From Tuctoria greenei (taxonomy: Eukaryota > Streptophyta > Magnoliopsida > Poales > Poaceae), in the NCBI GenBank assembly GCA_036927565.1, contig JAYESD010000011.1, forward strand, positions 92,293,178 to 92,357,177: a DNA stretch of 64,000 nt, in the 5' to 3' direction. How positions within the stretch are numbered: position 1 is the first letter of the stretch; the number at the start of each line of letters is the position of its first letter. Of the stretch, positions 11,956 to 23,183 are shown one piece after another. Position numbers and translations under genes: made by a program. The notes beneath the pieces were generated by a model that saw only the letters and a program-made list of their open reading frames with translations, did no database searches and was not told the origin of the DNA.

Positions 11956-14900
11956 CCACCCCCCGTCGGCCGAAGTCCCTCACCCGTTCACTTTTCACCG
12001 CACCGCTCTATTTCGTTGCCGCCGCAATCACCCCGTACCGCTCGACGCCGCGCGCCTATTGCCGGCCAGCCGAAGGCCTCTCGCGCCAAGCTCTCAATGG
12101 CAAGGATGTTCCACACTCTCTCGTCTACCCTCTGGTTCACTTCTGTCGACCGTTCGTTAAGGTTTTAGCCGGTATTTCGAAGCGACACCGAAGCTCGCCG
12201 TCGTGTTCACCACATGCCGTCTCTGCTCCACGGTGCCAGGCCGCTACACGCAGTTTCGCGCTTCGATTCCTATAGCAAAATGGTGCGCCGAGAAACGCTC
12301 TACACGTCGCTGAAAGCCGCTCCTTGTTTACGTGAGTATTGAGCAAGTTAGCTAGGTTTTACTTTCGGCCGAAGCTTATGAACTCGCTCGGTTATTCTTT
12401 CAATTCAAATTCCACACTTGATCACTCTTCACAATTGCTAGAAAATAGTTTCTATACTTCTTTGTGCACCCTCTCGAACTGGAATCAACAAAAATAATCA
12501 ACCGTAGCTTGAGAATCACGAGTTTTCCCCTTCGCTGTTCCGAAGTTGCTTCGGTCACCGTCGATGATGGTTTTGCCGACCGTTGCACGACCATCTAACC
12601 TTTCCAACACCTTCCTAGTGGTTCCAGGAGTCATTCCCCAGCATTTTTAGAAGAGTTTAGCCACGGAGCGAAGGTTCCGACATGGCCGGAACCCTAGCTG
12701 TCGCCACTGCTGATGCGCCACTGTTTCCGATCGTCGGCAGGCCTCCCCGACCCTACCATCGTGCTCAGCGCGTGAAATTAAGGTTGGGTGCCAAAATTTA
12801 GATGCTGCGGTGGCTGGGAACGCAGATCCAGTGAGGCTCGCCGGAGAACGCCGCCGCGGGAGCCCCGCGCGCCGCCCGCGTCGCGAGGAGGAAGACGACA
12901 ATGCGGGCCCCTCGTGTCAGTGACTTTTAACCCGTCGGATCAGGTGTGGCCCCGAGATCTATTGTGGCTACGCGCTGTATCTCTGTGGTCCCCGTGTGGT
13001 TTAAATGCCATTGGTCCATTTTAAAATAGTGGGACCCACGGTTTAATTCAAATTTGAAATTAACTCCAGATTTGTCTCCAACTTAGAAAATCCATAACTT
13101 TCTGTAGAATGCTCCAAAAATATTCAAACAAATTTTGTTTGAAAGCCCATGAGCTCTAGTTTCTATCAGTTAAATTCTGTATAAAACCATCTTTCAAGAT
13201 GCAAATGCAATTTTTTCAGATAAACTTGCCACTGGAAAAATCCCCAAAATTCACATAAAATGAATTGTCCTATTCGGGACTACCAAAAAAAGTTTGGGAG
13301 CCATTGCTCCTGTTTAACCCTCTGTATAGTTCAATTACCTTTTTCAGTTATTGAATTTTTACAGATGTTCGGTTGCTTTATTATGTCCCAAATTTGGATT
13401 GAACCTTCCTTTTGTCATATACTAGTTCCTGTAAAAATATTGGATTTAATTGACCTAATATCATAGTCCTAATTCAGTAACAAACTGAATATTTATTTAA
13501 AAGCTAAAAATTCAAATATAAATAATTCCAGAAATTCTTGCCAACTTAGAAATTCAATAACTCCTTCACCAAAGCTTAGAAAATTATGAAACATGTTTTG
13601 CTGGAACCATGACAACTTTCTCTATTATGATTATCAAATGGCAGCTATGTTCAAGCTACAGTTTCTTCTTTAAAATTGTTGGAAATTTAATATTTGCCAT
13701 AATTTTAGAGACAACAATATACTTTGATCATCTACTGTTCTTTGCAAGAGCTTTGATCATATTCCCTAGTATCTACCATTAAAGTTCCAAAGCCAATTAA
13801 GGTCCCTATCATATAATAATCACCATGGGTTAAATTATGGACTCGGTAATAATTATTTTTCAAAGTCATTTATATACATGTTATATGCATATCGTATAGT
13901 GACCTAAGTCGAGGAGGAACCAGAAGCCTTGGAAGAGCACCTTCCAGAGATTAACCCCGACTCTGACCTACAACCAGGCAAGCCCCGGTTTGCATTTAAG
14001 TCGTTTATAAAATTTTACTTTATCACTATGATGATTAGAATATGAAATGTGCATTACGTTTGGGATGTTTGATACTCCACTTGCATGACCAAAAATCCCA
14101 GGGATTGGTTGGAACGAGTACAGTTTGACCTGTAGTAACTGCTTTGCTAATGTATAGGAAATCCGGTTGAAGTCGAGTAGTTGGAATCTACTCGCGAGAA
14201 ATGTAGAACATATCTCACAGGATTGGTTAATGGCTTAATATAATAAAATTAAGACCGGGCAGGGGATGGATAGGAAGCGGTGAGAATTGAGTCTCTGTCG
14301 CATAGCCCTGCCTGTGTCAATTAAGGCCCATCCGTATGCAGCCCCTTCGGACAAGCTTGAATTGTACCGGCGACATAATGGACATATGGAATCCAATAAA
14401 CTGACGTCACTCGATAACTGGGGTGTTGAGGCCCATTAACCCACCATCGATAGGGGTGGGTTGAGGACAATAAGGTGTAAATCGGTCGGCTGACACATGA
14501 GGTGTTCCGTGCGGAGACCTTCTATTTGCGGAGGTGAGACGGGCTCGGCGTTCAGGTTTCTTGTGAAAGGTGTCCATATACGCCTAGTACTGAAGTGTTA
14601 TGTAGGTACAGGGTACTCGCTGACACTTCCGAACAACGTATGTGTCGTGTTGTCCGGGTGTGTCTTGATTGCAATCACCGTCCCTCACGGTAATAGAGTA
14701 CCACTTGTTCACTGAGCGGTGACGTAGTAAATACTGAAGAAGTCAGAAAAAATATATTGTATTGAATTATAATTGCTTTGCAACCTTGTATGATTTAGAG
14801 ATAGTCACATTAAAGTTTACAGTTTCCCCATACTTTAGCTGTAATAGCATTATGTGCTCTAGGCATGTCATATCATCAGTAAAGCGTTTCTTGTTTGATT

Positions 14901-15257
14901 GTGGAACCCATGATGTGCCGTGCTTGGAGAATCTCATTTGCTACTTAAAACCTGATTATAAGGATCCAATTGTAGGCGTGTCGTTTTTGCTTCACCTTAC
15001 CTATGTTTAGTGTCCCCCTTGCATATGTCTTCTGAGACTGGTTAGTCTTGTTGAGCCTTATGCTCATGTTTGCAGTTAACGAGTTTTTGCAGGTTATACA
15101 ATTTATGAAGGGTTTGATGATGAGGCTACACCCCCTCCAGGGTGTACAGCCGAGTGGGAACCCTGCACACCGTCGTGACTTGCGTGTTGCTAGTGCGAAG
15201 CATCCAGGGCATGGATGACTTTGCTTTTGCATAGCTAGTGCTGAGAGCGTAGCTATG

Positions 15258-15269
15258 ATATATATATAT

Positions 15270-15317
<48 letters not shown>
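15258..15317. repeat. (TA)n microsatellite in 3' LTR
   Basis: About 60 bases of TA repeats with one TTGA interruption near 15269. It has expanded relative to the 5' LTR. Confidence 0.9.
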
Positions 15318-15319
<2 letters not shown>

Positions 15320-15473
15320 CTTTTCTTCCGCTAGTATTGTAAAACTTCCACTGTAAGATAAATAATAGACTTCGTCTTGTGTTTTATTCTCGTTCTGTTC
15401 TTGTATACTGTTGGGTGTCGCATCGCACGACACCACCCAATGAGATCCTCAGATGTCAGGATTCCGGTCCCCA

Positions 15474-15953
15474 CGGTTCCTCCAGCGTGGTGACTCCTGC
15501 GATGTGATCTTGGCGGATCCGAAGAACGCCCGAAGGTGTTGGCATCTTCAACACCAGGTAGCTGTAGTGAGTTGCGGCCATGAACCTGTACAGGGTGGGT
15601 CTACCCAGGATGGCTTTGAAGGGCAGACTGATGTGAGTGACGTCGAAGACCAGCTTCTCGGTCCTATACTTCTCACGAGTCCCGAAGGTCACTGGGAGTG
15701 TAATGGATCCGAGAGGACCGATGGCCCACGGACCTACCTCAGAAAAAGGTGTTGAGGTGCGAAGGTCCAGTAGTTGGAGCTGAATCTTCATGAACGCTTC
15801 AAAGCTCAGGAGATTGAGCGCAGCTCCTCCATCTACCAAGACATGGTAGAGTTCAACCTTATTGATGTTGGGAGACACCATCAGTGGCAGTTGGACAGCT
15901 CTGACCATGTTCCTAGGGCAGTCTGTTGCATCAAAAGTGATGGGAGTGTCCAT
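15474..15953 (-). pseudogene. Protease domain of Tat-1, cut by chromovirus A
   Basis: Open frame on the minus strand beginning MDTPITFDATD. It contains the retropepsin active-site region as VLVDGGAALNLLS, where the usual D-[ST]-G is read as DGG, common in this group. The second hallmark ILGRPTLYRF follows about 80 residues later. The domain processes the gag-pol polyprotein. The frame remains open right up to 15474, where it meets the LTR of chromovirus A, which supports insertion into this gene, not random truncation. Confidence 0.8.
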
Positions 15954-16259
15954 CCACTTTCAATGTGGTTCTGCCCTGGCAGCAGGAGCTACGACAGCCA
16001 TTTCCTGCCGCATTGTCTCGAGGACGCGGCGAGATGTAATGTCCCAGGACCCACCATAGATGGTGTTGAGGGTCTTCCGACGCTCATTGTCAGAGACATT
16101 AGAATCATCGTTGACTATGTTGTAGACAGCCTTCAGGACCTTCTTGGGGTCCTGGAAGCCAAGTTCCGTATCAGTCGGAGCTTCGTCGACTTTTTATTTT
16201 CCTTTCTGCTGGCGGAATGGAGCTTCTTCTCGGTGCTTGTTGTAGTGCTCGACAAGATT

Positions 16260-17270
16260 TTAAACCTCCCGACAGTCTTCTAAGTTGTGCTTGTCCGTTT
16301 TTTGGATCGGACACCACATCTTTGAACCACCACCGTCTTCTGACAAAGGTCGATGTCGCTTTTCGGGGCGTGGCCTCCGGCTACTTGGGGCTGCAGTTGC
16401 CGTAGCAATAGGCATGTCGGCCGACGGCTTTTTCTTGTTGTTCATCTTTTTCTTATTCTTGCCACCGCCAGAGATAGTGGCTTCAGCATTGGAGGGCTTT
16501 TTATTATCCTCCGTAGCTAGCTTAGAGTGCATTTCCCCGCCCTTAGTAGCTCGGGCGCACTTGTCAGCCACGCTGAATAGCTCCATGACGCTAGTGACCT
16601 CCTTCGTCGTCAGCTTCTCCAACATCTTTTTATCTCTGATACTCTGTATGAATGCCACGATGACAGATACATTGGAGATGGAGGTAGTGGTATTGCATGC
16701 CTGAGAAAATCACTAGATGAAGGACCGCATCGATTCTCCCAATGTTTGCTTCACGACAAAAAGGTCTAGTTTAGTGCCTGGTCGGATGTAGGAGCTCCTG
16801 AAGTTGGCAGTGAACAGCTGGCATAGCTCCACCCAGCTGTTAATATATTTGGGCGGCAGACTCATGAATCACGATCAGCGGCTGCAATGATCAGTTCATT
16901 CTCATTCTCACGATCAGTGCATCAGCGGCTACAACGATCAGCCGAAGCACCTTGGTTGCTAATGGCATCGACTGCGGCTGCAACCAAATGCTGCACATCA
17001 GCGCACCACTGCTCCATCGCACCCTGAGGTGCTTCAGGCACTGGTGGACACTTCAGAAGAGTACGCACAACGATAAGTGCATTCTCAGGATTGTTGTGTG
17101 TCGATGTAGTGACCGACACTAGGGCTCCATCCTGATGCCTAACATTGTTAGCTTGAGAAGCTGGAGGTGGTGTGACGCCTGCCGGGACAACAGCTCCTGC
17201 TAGCTGTTGAACATTGGAGGGATTCCCCCCAGCAGGTTGCGCAACATTGCCATTGAAATCTCAGTAGGGA
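16260..17270 (-). pseudogene. gag: gag of Tat-1 (fragmented)
   Basis: Two readable pieces on the minus strand. The N-terminal piece (17119-16922) includes a segment on ordering of nucleocapsid residues with no clear motif. The C-terminal piece (16658-16260) has KLTTKEVTSVMELFSVADKCARA, typical of the end of the gag core, then a Lys/Asn-rich linker (GGGKNKKKMNNKKK). It ends in a zinc-knuckle-like WCPIQKTDKHNLEDC. The pieces are separated by stops and frameshifts around 16700-16900, so no capsid protein can be made. Confidence 0.72.
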
Positions 17271-17271
17271 C

Positions 17272-17290
17272 CCCTTCCTGGCCCGCCAAA
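17272..17290 (-). other. Primer binding site of Tat-1
   Basis: On the minus strand TTTGGCGGGCCAGGAAGG directly follows the LTR end CTTTGACA. Tat-2 has the diverged counterpart at 29986-30004. The exact tRNA was not resolved. Confidence 0.6.
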
Positions 17291-18096
17291 TGTCAAAGTG
17301 TGCGATCGACACTTCCCCTGGTACTACTTAGTTCATAGCCCGTAGAGGTTCTTGATTGGTTGGGGCGCGTGAGATTCAGACAAGATAGGGACATGAGGGA
17401 TTTACGTGGTTCGGGCCGCCTGAGCGTTACACCCTACTCCATGGGTTTTGTGTTATATGTATGAATATATGTGGTGCTTGTGAGTGCTTGAGCTTTCTTG
17501 TCCATGTATCATGCGGCGCAACCCTTTTATAGTCTAAGGACTCGCCGTTACAACACTTGCGTGGCCCGGCATATGGCCCTGGCGTGATTAACAGCCTAAT
17601 ACACGATCTACAGGTATTAATAATAATTAAAAGGTATAACACACCTTAATGATGGTGTTATCCTATTAATAGTCCACTGATCGTGTGTCATTAATATATT
17701 ATTAATGACATGTAATCAAGTCTTGTAACTGTCGCTTTACATGTCCCTTGAAGGTTGAGCTGTTGGAGATCTCTCTGTCTTCTGTTGAAGTCCTAGCTCT
17801 GGAGGTTCGACATGTGGCGGCTCCGGGGCTTCCTATCATGGTGAGGCAGGTCTGGAGTCACTATACACATGGCAACACCAGAGCTTCCCTCTACTGGGGT
17901 TTAGGTCCGGAGTCACTGGACACGTGGCAAGACCAGATCTTCCCTATGAAGGGAGTTAGGTCCAGCCTTGTGATAAACGCATCAGTGTTGGCGCTACTCA
18001 AACAAGGGATGCGGGTCCAGTACTATACAACACGTGTGGCCTTTAGAGGTCTTCAACTTTAAAGGGTCCAACTCCTTAGCTTTTCTTACGGTATCA
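17291..18096 (-). repeat. 5' LTR of Tat-1
   Basis: 806 bp. On the minus strand it starts TGATACCGTAAG and ends CTTTGACA. It contains TATAAAAGGG (plus-strand 17522-17531) as probable core promoter. The GATTTACGTGGTTCGGGCC region near 17400 is shared with the Tat-2 LTR. The start is set by TG and by the resumption of copia gag coding at 18097, so it is good to a few bases. Confidence 0.7.
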
Positions 18097-19185
18097 TGGG
18101 ATAGCTAGTACGCAAGGTACCGATAGTACCTATTGTGGTAGAGATGGTCATGTCATAGATTTTTGTTACAGACTAGCTAAATAACTGAAAAAGGGAATAA
18201 TGATTGCAAGATCACATAACAACCGAGCAAAACTTGCTACTTGTGATGAACCGAATATTAGGAACATGCATCCTGTTGTTATAAGTCGAAAACATGCAAA
18301 TTTGCTCCTAAACCTACTGTTTTTAGTTCTACACATGTAACACATCGTAGGTCGGTAGTTGGGAACAAGAAATCTAAAACTTTGGCTCGTAAACCTACTG
18401 TTTTGTCTTAGCTTTCACGTGTTATTCCTGCTGCACGTGGTGTGACTCAGTACTGGATTCCTAAATGCCTTTTGACTAACTCCAGTATTGAGTCATCGAC
18501 GTATTGTGCTTCTATGTAGGTTACACGCTTGAGGAAGGAAAACATATGGATTGTTGGTTCAGGTTTCTCACGCCACATGATCGGTAACAAAGATTGATTC
18601 TCCTCCCTCTCTTTTGTGTCACGTGTAGAGAATGTTACTTTTGCCGATAATTCTTCAGCTCCTATATTTGCTAAGGGTTCGGTTAGAGTAAATGATCACT
18701 ACACTTTGAAAGATATGGCACTTGTCAAAAAATTGAAATACAACTTTCTTTCTGTTTCAAAATTGCTAGATGAAAATCTGGAAATTATTTCACTAAAAAT
18801 TGATGCAAGGTTGTATATTCAAACAGTGAGCTTATTTTTAATATGTCTTGGTTTGGAAGAGTTTTGAAGCTGATTTTAATATGTCATCCTCTAAGCACAG
18901 GTGTCTAGTTGCTAACGACTCAAAGGACTTATATTTTTGGCATCGAAGACTTGGTCACGTAGGCTTTGATCATCTAACGCATGTTAGTGCTCTTGATCGC
19001 ATATGTGGGCTGCCTAAGCTTAAAGGGGACAAAGAAATTGTGTGCTCCTATTGTAGACATGCTAAGATGGTTGCAGGTTCACATGCTCCTCTCACAATGA
19101 CCATGACAACTGAACCAAGTCAACTTTTGCACCTTGACACCGTAGGACCTTCATGTGTTCAATCTTTCGAAGCTAAATGCTAGAC
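18097..19185 (+). pseudogene. gag end, protease and GAG-pre-integrase of copia-1 (broken)
   Basis: The CCHC knuckle at 18127-18190 reads STYCGRDGHVIDFC, with Ser in place of the first zinc Cys. The protease at 18545-18870 has IWIVGSGFSRHM, where the catalytic Asp of the D-S-G triad is Gly; a TGA follows at 18595. The rest of the fold (KLKYNFLSVSKLLDE) is readable. After a frameshift near 18845, the GAG-pre-integrase segment (FWHRRLGHVGFDHL) and the conserved LLHLDTVGP are intact. Coding stops near 19183, where the integrase should begin. The protein is dead on three independent counts. Confidence 0.8.
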
Positions 19186-21087
19186 AAGGTACTAGCTCAA
19201 ATATTGCATGTCCGGATCCATATCCGCAGGGGGAGAGTATTTTCGTTAAAGATGAGGAAGAAGTGGTGCTGTTGCACGAAAATTCAGCAGCTAATGACAT
19301 TGTTCCATCTCCTGATTTTGATTCACAACCAACACCAACAATTACTGCAGTTGGTACAGATTGTCCTCAAGCCACAAGCTCTTCGATCTATGATGAACAT
19401 GAAGAACGACGAGCTTGTGAAGTGTTACTCTCCTCCGAATCCTGAAAAGTCATCCTCCACAACAAATCATTGGGAGCTTGCACGAACGAGTCACACAGTC
19501 AAGGTTTTGCGATCCAAACTCTCACGCACGTTCTGCTTTTGTTGCTTCTTTTGAACCAAAGATATATCACATGCACTCACTAACAAATCTTGAATTATTG
19601 CCATGCAAGAAGAGTTAGAAAATTTTGAAAGAAATAATGTTTGGAAACTTGTACCTCCACCTCAAGGTCACACTTTAATTGGAACTAAATGTGTGTTTAA
19701 AAATAAACAAAGTGAGGATGGGGTTGTGGTTAGGAATAAGGCTAGGTATATTGCTCAAGGTTTCCCATAAATTGAAGGTCTAGATTTTGATGAAACTTTT
19801 GCTCCTATTGCTAGATTAGAAGTCATAAGAATTTTGTTAGCTTTTGTTGCATCTAAAGGTTTCTAGTTATATCAAATGGATGTTAAAAGTGCTTTTCTTA
19901 ATGGCTATATAGATGAGGAGGTTTATGTCAAGCAACCACCGGGTTTTGAAAATCCAGATTTTTTTAATCATGTTTACAAAATGTCCAGAGCCTTGTACGG
20001 TCTCAAACAAGCTCCTATAGCATGGTATTATAGGTTAAAAACATTCTTACTTGAAAAGGGGTTTACAACGGGCAAGGTTGAAAAAACTCTTTTTGTGCTT
20101 AAGCATGGCAATGACTCATTATTCGTTCAAGTGTACGTGGATGATATTATCTTTGGTTGTGCTTCTCATGATCTTGTGTCCAAGTTTTCAGCTATGATGA
20201 GTTCAGAATTTGAGATGAGTATGATGGGAGAACTCACGTACTTTTTTAGGCTGCAAATCAAGCAAACCAAGGAGGGAACCTTTGTGCATCAAATGAAGTA
20301 TACAAAAGACCTCCTAAGGCGCTTCAACATGGACAAAAGCAAGCCTCTTTGGACACCATTGGGAACAACGACAACACTTGAACTTGATGAAGATGGTGAT
20401 CCGATCGATAAAAAAGAATATAGAACCATGATTAGATCACTTTTGTACCTCACGACATCAAGAGTGGACATACAATTCAGCGTATGTCTTTGTTCATGAT
20501 TTCAAGCTTCCCCACTTTCTTCACATCGTCAAGCCATCAAAAGAATTCTCAGGTACTTACATGGAACTCAAGAATTTGGCATTTTTCTTCCTTCTTCCTC
20601 AACCATTACTTTGAAAGCTTTTTCAGATGCTGATTTTGGGGGTTGTAGGATTGATAGGAAAAGTACTTCGGGAGCTTGTCATTTTCTTAGTAATTCACTT
20701 GTTGCTTGGTCCTCTAGAAAACAAAATTCAGTTGCACAATCAAGAGCCGAATCTGAATATGTAGCTGCTGCTAGCGCTTGTTCACAAACTCTTTGGATTG
20801 TTCAAACACTTAAGGACCATGGGGTTGATCTAGATATTGTTCCACTATTTTTGTTATAAACTAGTGCCATTTGCATTGCTAAAAACCCCGTGCAACATTC
20901 GAGAACAAAGCACACTGACATTAGGTATCACTTTCTTTGTGATAATGTTGAAACACGAAACATTGTGCTTCACCATGTAAATACCGAACAACAATTGGCT
21001 GACATTTTTACAAAACCTTTGTATTTCACTTGTTTTTGTTTCATTCATAAAGAAATAGGGGTTATGCATCCTCGTGGCATAAATTGA
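19186..21087 (+). pseudogene. Reverse transcriptase and RNase H of copia-1 (4 stops)
   Basis: An acidic linker (GESIFVKDEEEVV) comes first, then RT from about 19590: MQEELENFERNNVW, MDVKSAFLNGYIDEEVYVKQ, ALYGLKQAP and the catalytic YVDDIIFG (Tyr at 20134). RNase H follows (20611-21087) with FSDADFGG, DRKSTSGACHF and the terminal ADIFTKPL. From about 19590 to 21087 one frame is kept, with stops at 19768, 19864, 20497 and 20857; the TGA at 20497 fits CGA to TGA decay. Copying would need the full polyprotein, so this copy is inactive. Confidence 0.88.
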
Positions 21088-21098
21088 GGGGGGAGTTT
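21085..21098 (+). other. Polypurine tract of copia-1
   Basis: TGAGGGGGGAGTT just after the pol stop and just before the LTR start TGAAATTTGG. Confidence 0.85.
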
Positions 21099-21539
21099 TG
21101 AAATTTGGGAATTCTATGTGTGAATTTGAAATTAATTTGATATGAGCATAGTATTTCATACATATATGACTTTGTGATTCCTTTTACATGCTGAAAGTTT
21201 TTTGCTACATCACTCATGTTATACATTTTGTATTTTTTGCCATGACATGTCATTGGAATAATTACTTACACTAAATCTGGTCATGATCGAACTTAATTGC
21301 TATTTTGAAGTTGTTGCATGATCACAAGTGCTTTTAATCATAAAGAATTAATCAATTAATCAACTCACATGTTGAGTTTTTATGATCAAATAAAAATGAG
21401 AAAAGATGAAGAGAATATGCAAGCATTACACTTCTTCTTTTGAATAAATTGGCTATGACGATAAAAGTTTTGAATACTGCCAAAACACTCTTTTAACAAG
21501 GTCCACTCTATGTTTGAGCTCCTCCAATGTTTGATGATA

Positions 21540-21800
21540 GGTCCAGCTTGTTTTGGGTAGCTCCACAAGGTCTGACGTAAGGTCCGACTTGCTTTGGCTA
21601 GCTCTGACTTCTTTGTCTAGGTCCAACTTATTTTGGCTAGGTCCGACTTGTTTTCGCTAAGTCTGGCGCAAGGTTCGACTAGCTTTGGTTAGCTCCAGCG
21701 CTAGGTCCTCCTAGCTTTGGTAAGCTCCGGCGCTAGGTCCTGCTATCTTTGGTAAACTCTAACTCAAGGTTCGGTTAGCTATGGCAAGGTCCGGTGCTAG
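21540..21800 (+). repeat. ~30-bp imperfect tandem repeats in copia-1 LTR
   Basis: About nine imperfect units built on AGGTCCGACTTGCTTTGGCTAGCTC, each about 25-40 bp, lying in the U3 part of the LTR upstream of the TATA box. Such arrays often act as enhancers in retrotransposon LTRs, but that role is inferred here. Confidence 0.75.
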
Positions 21801-22577
21801 AATGCATGGTTCTGCTTTTAACTTGCATTGTTTCAAACTTGATTTTTGGATTATGGAAAGCTTGCTTCGTATTCTTTTACTAAGTTTTTTGTGTGTTTTG
21901 GTGGTTGTGTCTGATATCATTTTGCTATGGTTTGCAACATGCTTATGTGAAGTGCTCACGTAAGGTGTTTTGGTTTCGGAACTAACGTGGGTGAAGTTGT
22001 AGACTTGTGCTCGGAAGTATCGGTTGTTTATTCATGTGTAGGTGTTGCTTGAGTTCAAGACATGGCTGGTGACGGGATCCATTGAACTAGTCTTAGGGAG
22101 AAGATGAGGTTCAACAACAATGTTTGGGAGGAATTGTGGTTGAGTTGATTGGGAGGTTGCGAAGCATGTTTGAATCAAGAACAATGCATATGATGGTATC
22201 TTGGACGTTGTTGGAAGATGTATGCACGTGTGCAAGGAGTGCATAGATGTGGATACATGGTTCCAAGGCGTGATGAAGAGATGTGGACGTAAAGAATTGG
22301 TCAGAAAGGTCCAACCGACTAGGTTATGGACTTAGGCTATGGTTGAGTCGGGTTCGACTCAAATATGGAAAATTTGAGTTGCTTATGTTAGGATACCGTG
22401 GTGAGATGCACGAAGTTGAGTTGTCTTATGAATGTGGGATACATTTCTAAGGTGTTTGGAAGTCTTAATATTGCTTCTATCTGCGTATGGAAGAGTCTTG
22501 AGCAGATATGGAAAGTTTCGGTGGAAACTGAGTAGGATACAAGTCCTAGTTTGGTTTGGGTTGGCCTCATGTCTGGT

Positions 22578-22585
22578 TATAAAAG
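22578..22585 (+). promoter_or_regulatory. TATA box of copia-1 LTR
   Basis: TATAAAAG followed by CAAGGGAGATCAGAGC. The copia-2 LTR has the matching TATATAAG on the minus strand at plus positions 60963-60970. Confidence 0.65.
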
Positions 22586-23183
22586 CAAGGGAGATCAGAG
22601 CTCGTGGTGCACGGGTTTTGGTCTGTTCCTCTTGTGTTCTATGGAATAAAGATTGTAGTTTAAAGGAACTTTTGTGCCTTGTTCGTTCGACTGTTTCTAA
22701 GACAAGTTTTCTCATCGAGTTCCTGTAATAGCACTACCTTGCTTTGGTGGTTTTATCATAACTCTAGTTTTATAGATCCATTCGACGTGATTCTTTTTTA
22801 TTTGTCTTCACAACTCGATTATATGTCATCTGTCAAAATTTCACGGTCATTGGATTTGTGGTTTAGGATCTACATAAGTTTCTTTGCAGTGTTGCAGATC
22901 TGTTTTTCTTGGGTAGAACAGATTGACCATCGTTCAATCATTCAATCATAACTCGAGTTTTTCTTGTCACATTTTCATGATTCTTGTTGTGACGTCTTCC
23001 CGACTTGATTCTCTATAATAGATACCACTTTTGTAATAGTTGAACACATTTAAATTAGTCACACACATTGTTTCTTAACAGATTGATTTTCTGTCAAGGG
23101 GTTTTTCGTTGCTTTCCCTCAAAAAGTTGTAATCTACCATTCACCCCCCTGGCAGCTTTTCACATACTCTTCGATCCTACAAC

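Larger units (their letters stand above)
1..15473 (+). mobile_element. Chromovirus A, Ty3/gypsy LTR retrotransposon (Tekay/Del-like), 5' end cut by window
   Basis: A near full-length Ty3 element in the order LTR, PBS, long leader, extra ORF, gag, protease, RT, RNase H, integrase, chromodomain-like tail, PPT, LTR. The integrase-after-RNase H order and the C-terminal chromodomain-like segment place it among chromoviruses; the long LTRs and gag style suggest the Tekay/Del lineage (inference). The 5' LTR lacks about 710 bp because the window starts inside it. Its right end abuts a Tat-like protease frame, so A most likely inserted into that gene. All coding regions carry stops or frameshifts, so it is not autonomous now. 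Confidence 0.9.
11254..15473 (+). repeat. 3' LTR of chromovirus A
   Basis: About 4.2 kb, begins TGTAAAATCCC directly after the PPT and ends GGTCCCCA. From 11964 on it repeats 1-3497. The first 700 bp align in part with the LARD LTR start (both have GGACACGTAC, CCCAAATCAA and related words), so the two LTR families share U3 ancestry. There is no gene in it. Open frames in the GC-rich 11,800-12,350 stretch are incidental. Confidence 0.9.
15474..18096 (-). mobile_element. Tat-1: 5' part of a Tat-like Ty3 element (LTR, PBS, gag, part of protease)
   Basis: Read on the minus strand: LTR (18096 to 17291), PBS, gag fragments, then a protease that stops dead at the right terminus of chromovirus A. 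The PBS and LTR words (TTTACGTGGTTCG) match Tat-2. The remaining protease, RT, RNase H and integrase should lie left of chromovirus A, outside the window. The lineage (Tat/Retand-like) is inferred from protease and gag style. Confidence 0.8.
18097..23181 (+). mobile_element. Copia-1: Ty1/copia element, 3' part, integrase deleted
   Basis: Gag zinc knuckle, protease, GAG-pre-integrase, RT, RNase H, PPT and 3' LTR in plus orientation. It belongs to the same family as copia-2: RT segments are nearly identical and the LTRs align. The integrase core is missing and about 610 bp are deleted relative to copia-2. The 5' LTR and most of gag are expected left of the window, beyond Tat-1. The right LTR end abuts an interrupted RNase H frame of chromovirus D. 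Confidence 0.85.
21099..23181 (+). repeat. 3' LTR of copia-1
   Basis: 2083 bp, from TGAAATTTGGG after the PPT to CGATCCTACA. The second half aligns with copia-2's LTR read on the minus strand (61354 down to 60371). TATAAAAG lies at 22578-22585. It contains a tandem-repeat block at 21540-21800 and no gene. The right end is fixed by the return of chromovirus D coding at 23184. Confidence 0.8.

Noticed and set aside
15474..17730. Plus-strand frames such as 15453-15755 and 15774-16283
   Set aside because: Antisense shadows of Tat-1 protease and gag, which carry the real motifs on the minus strand.
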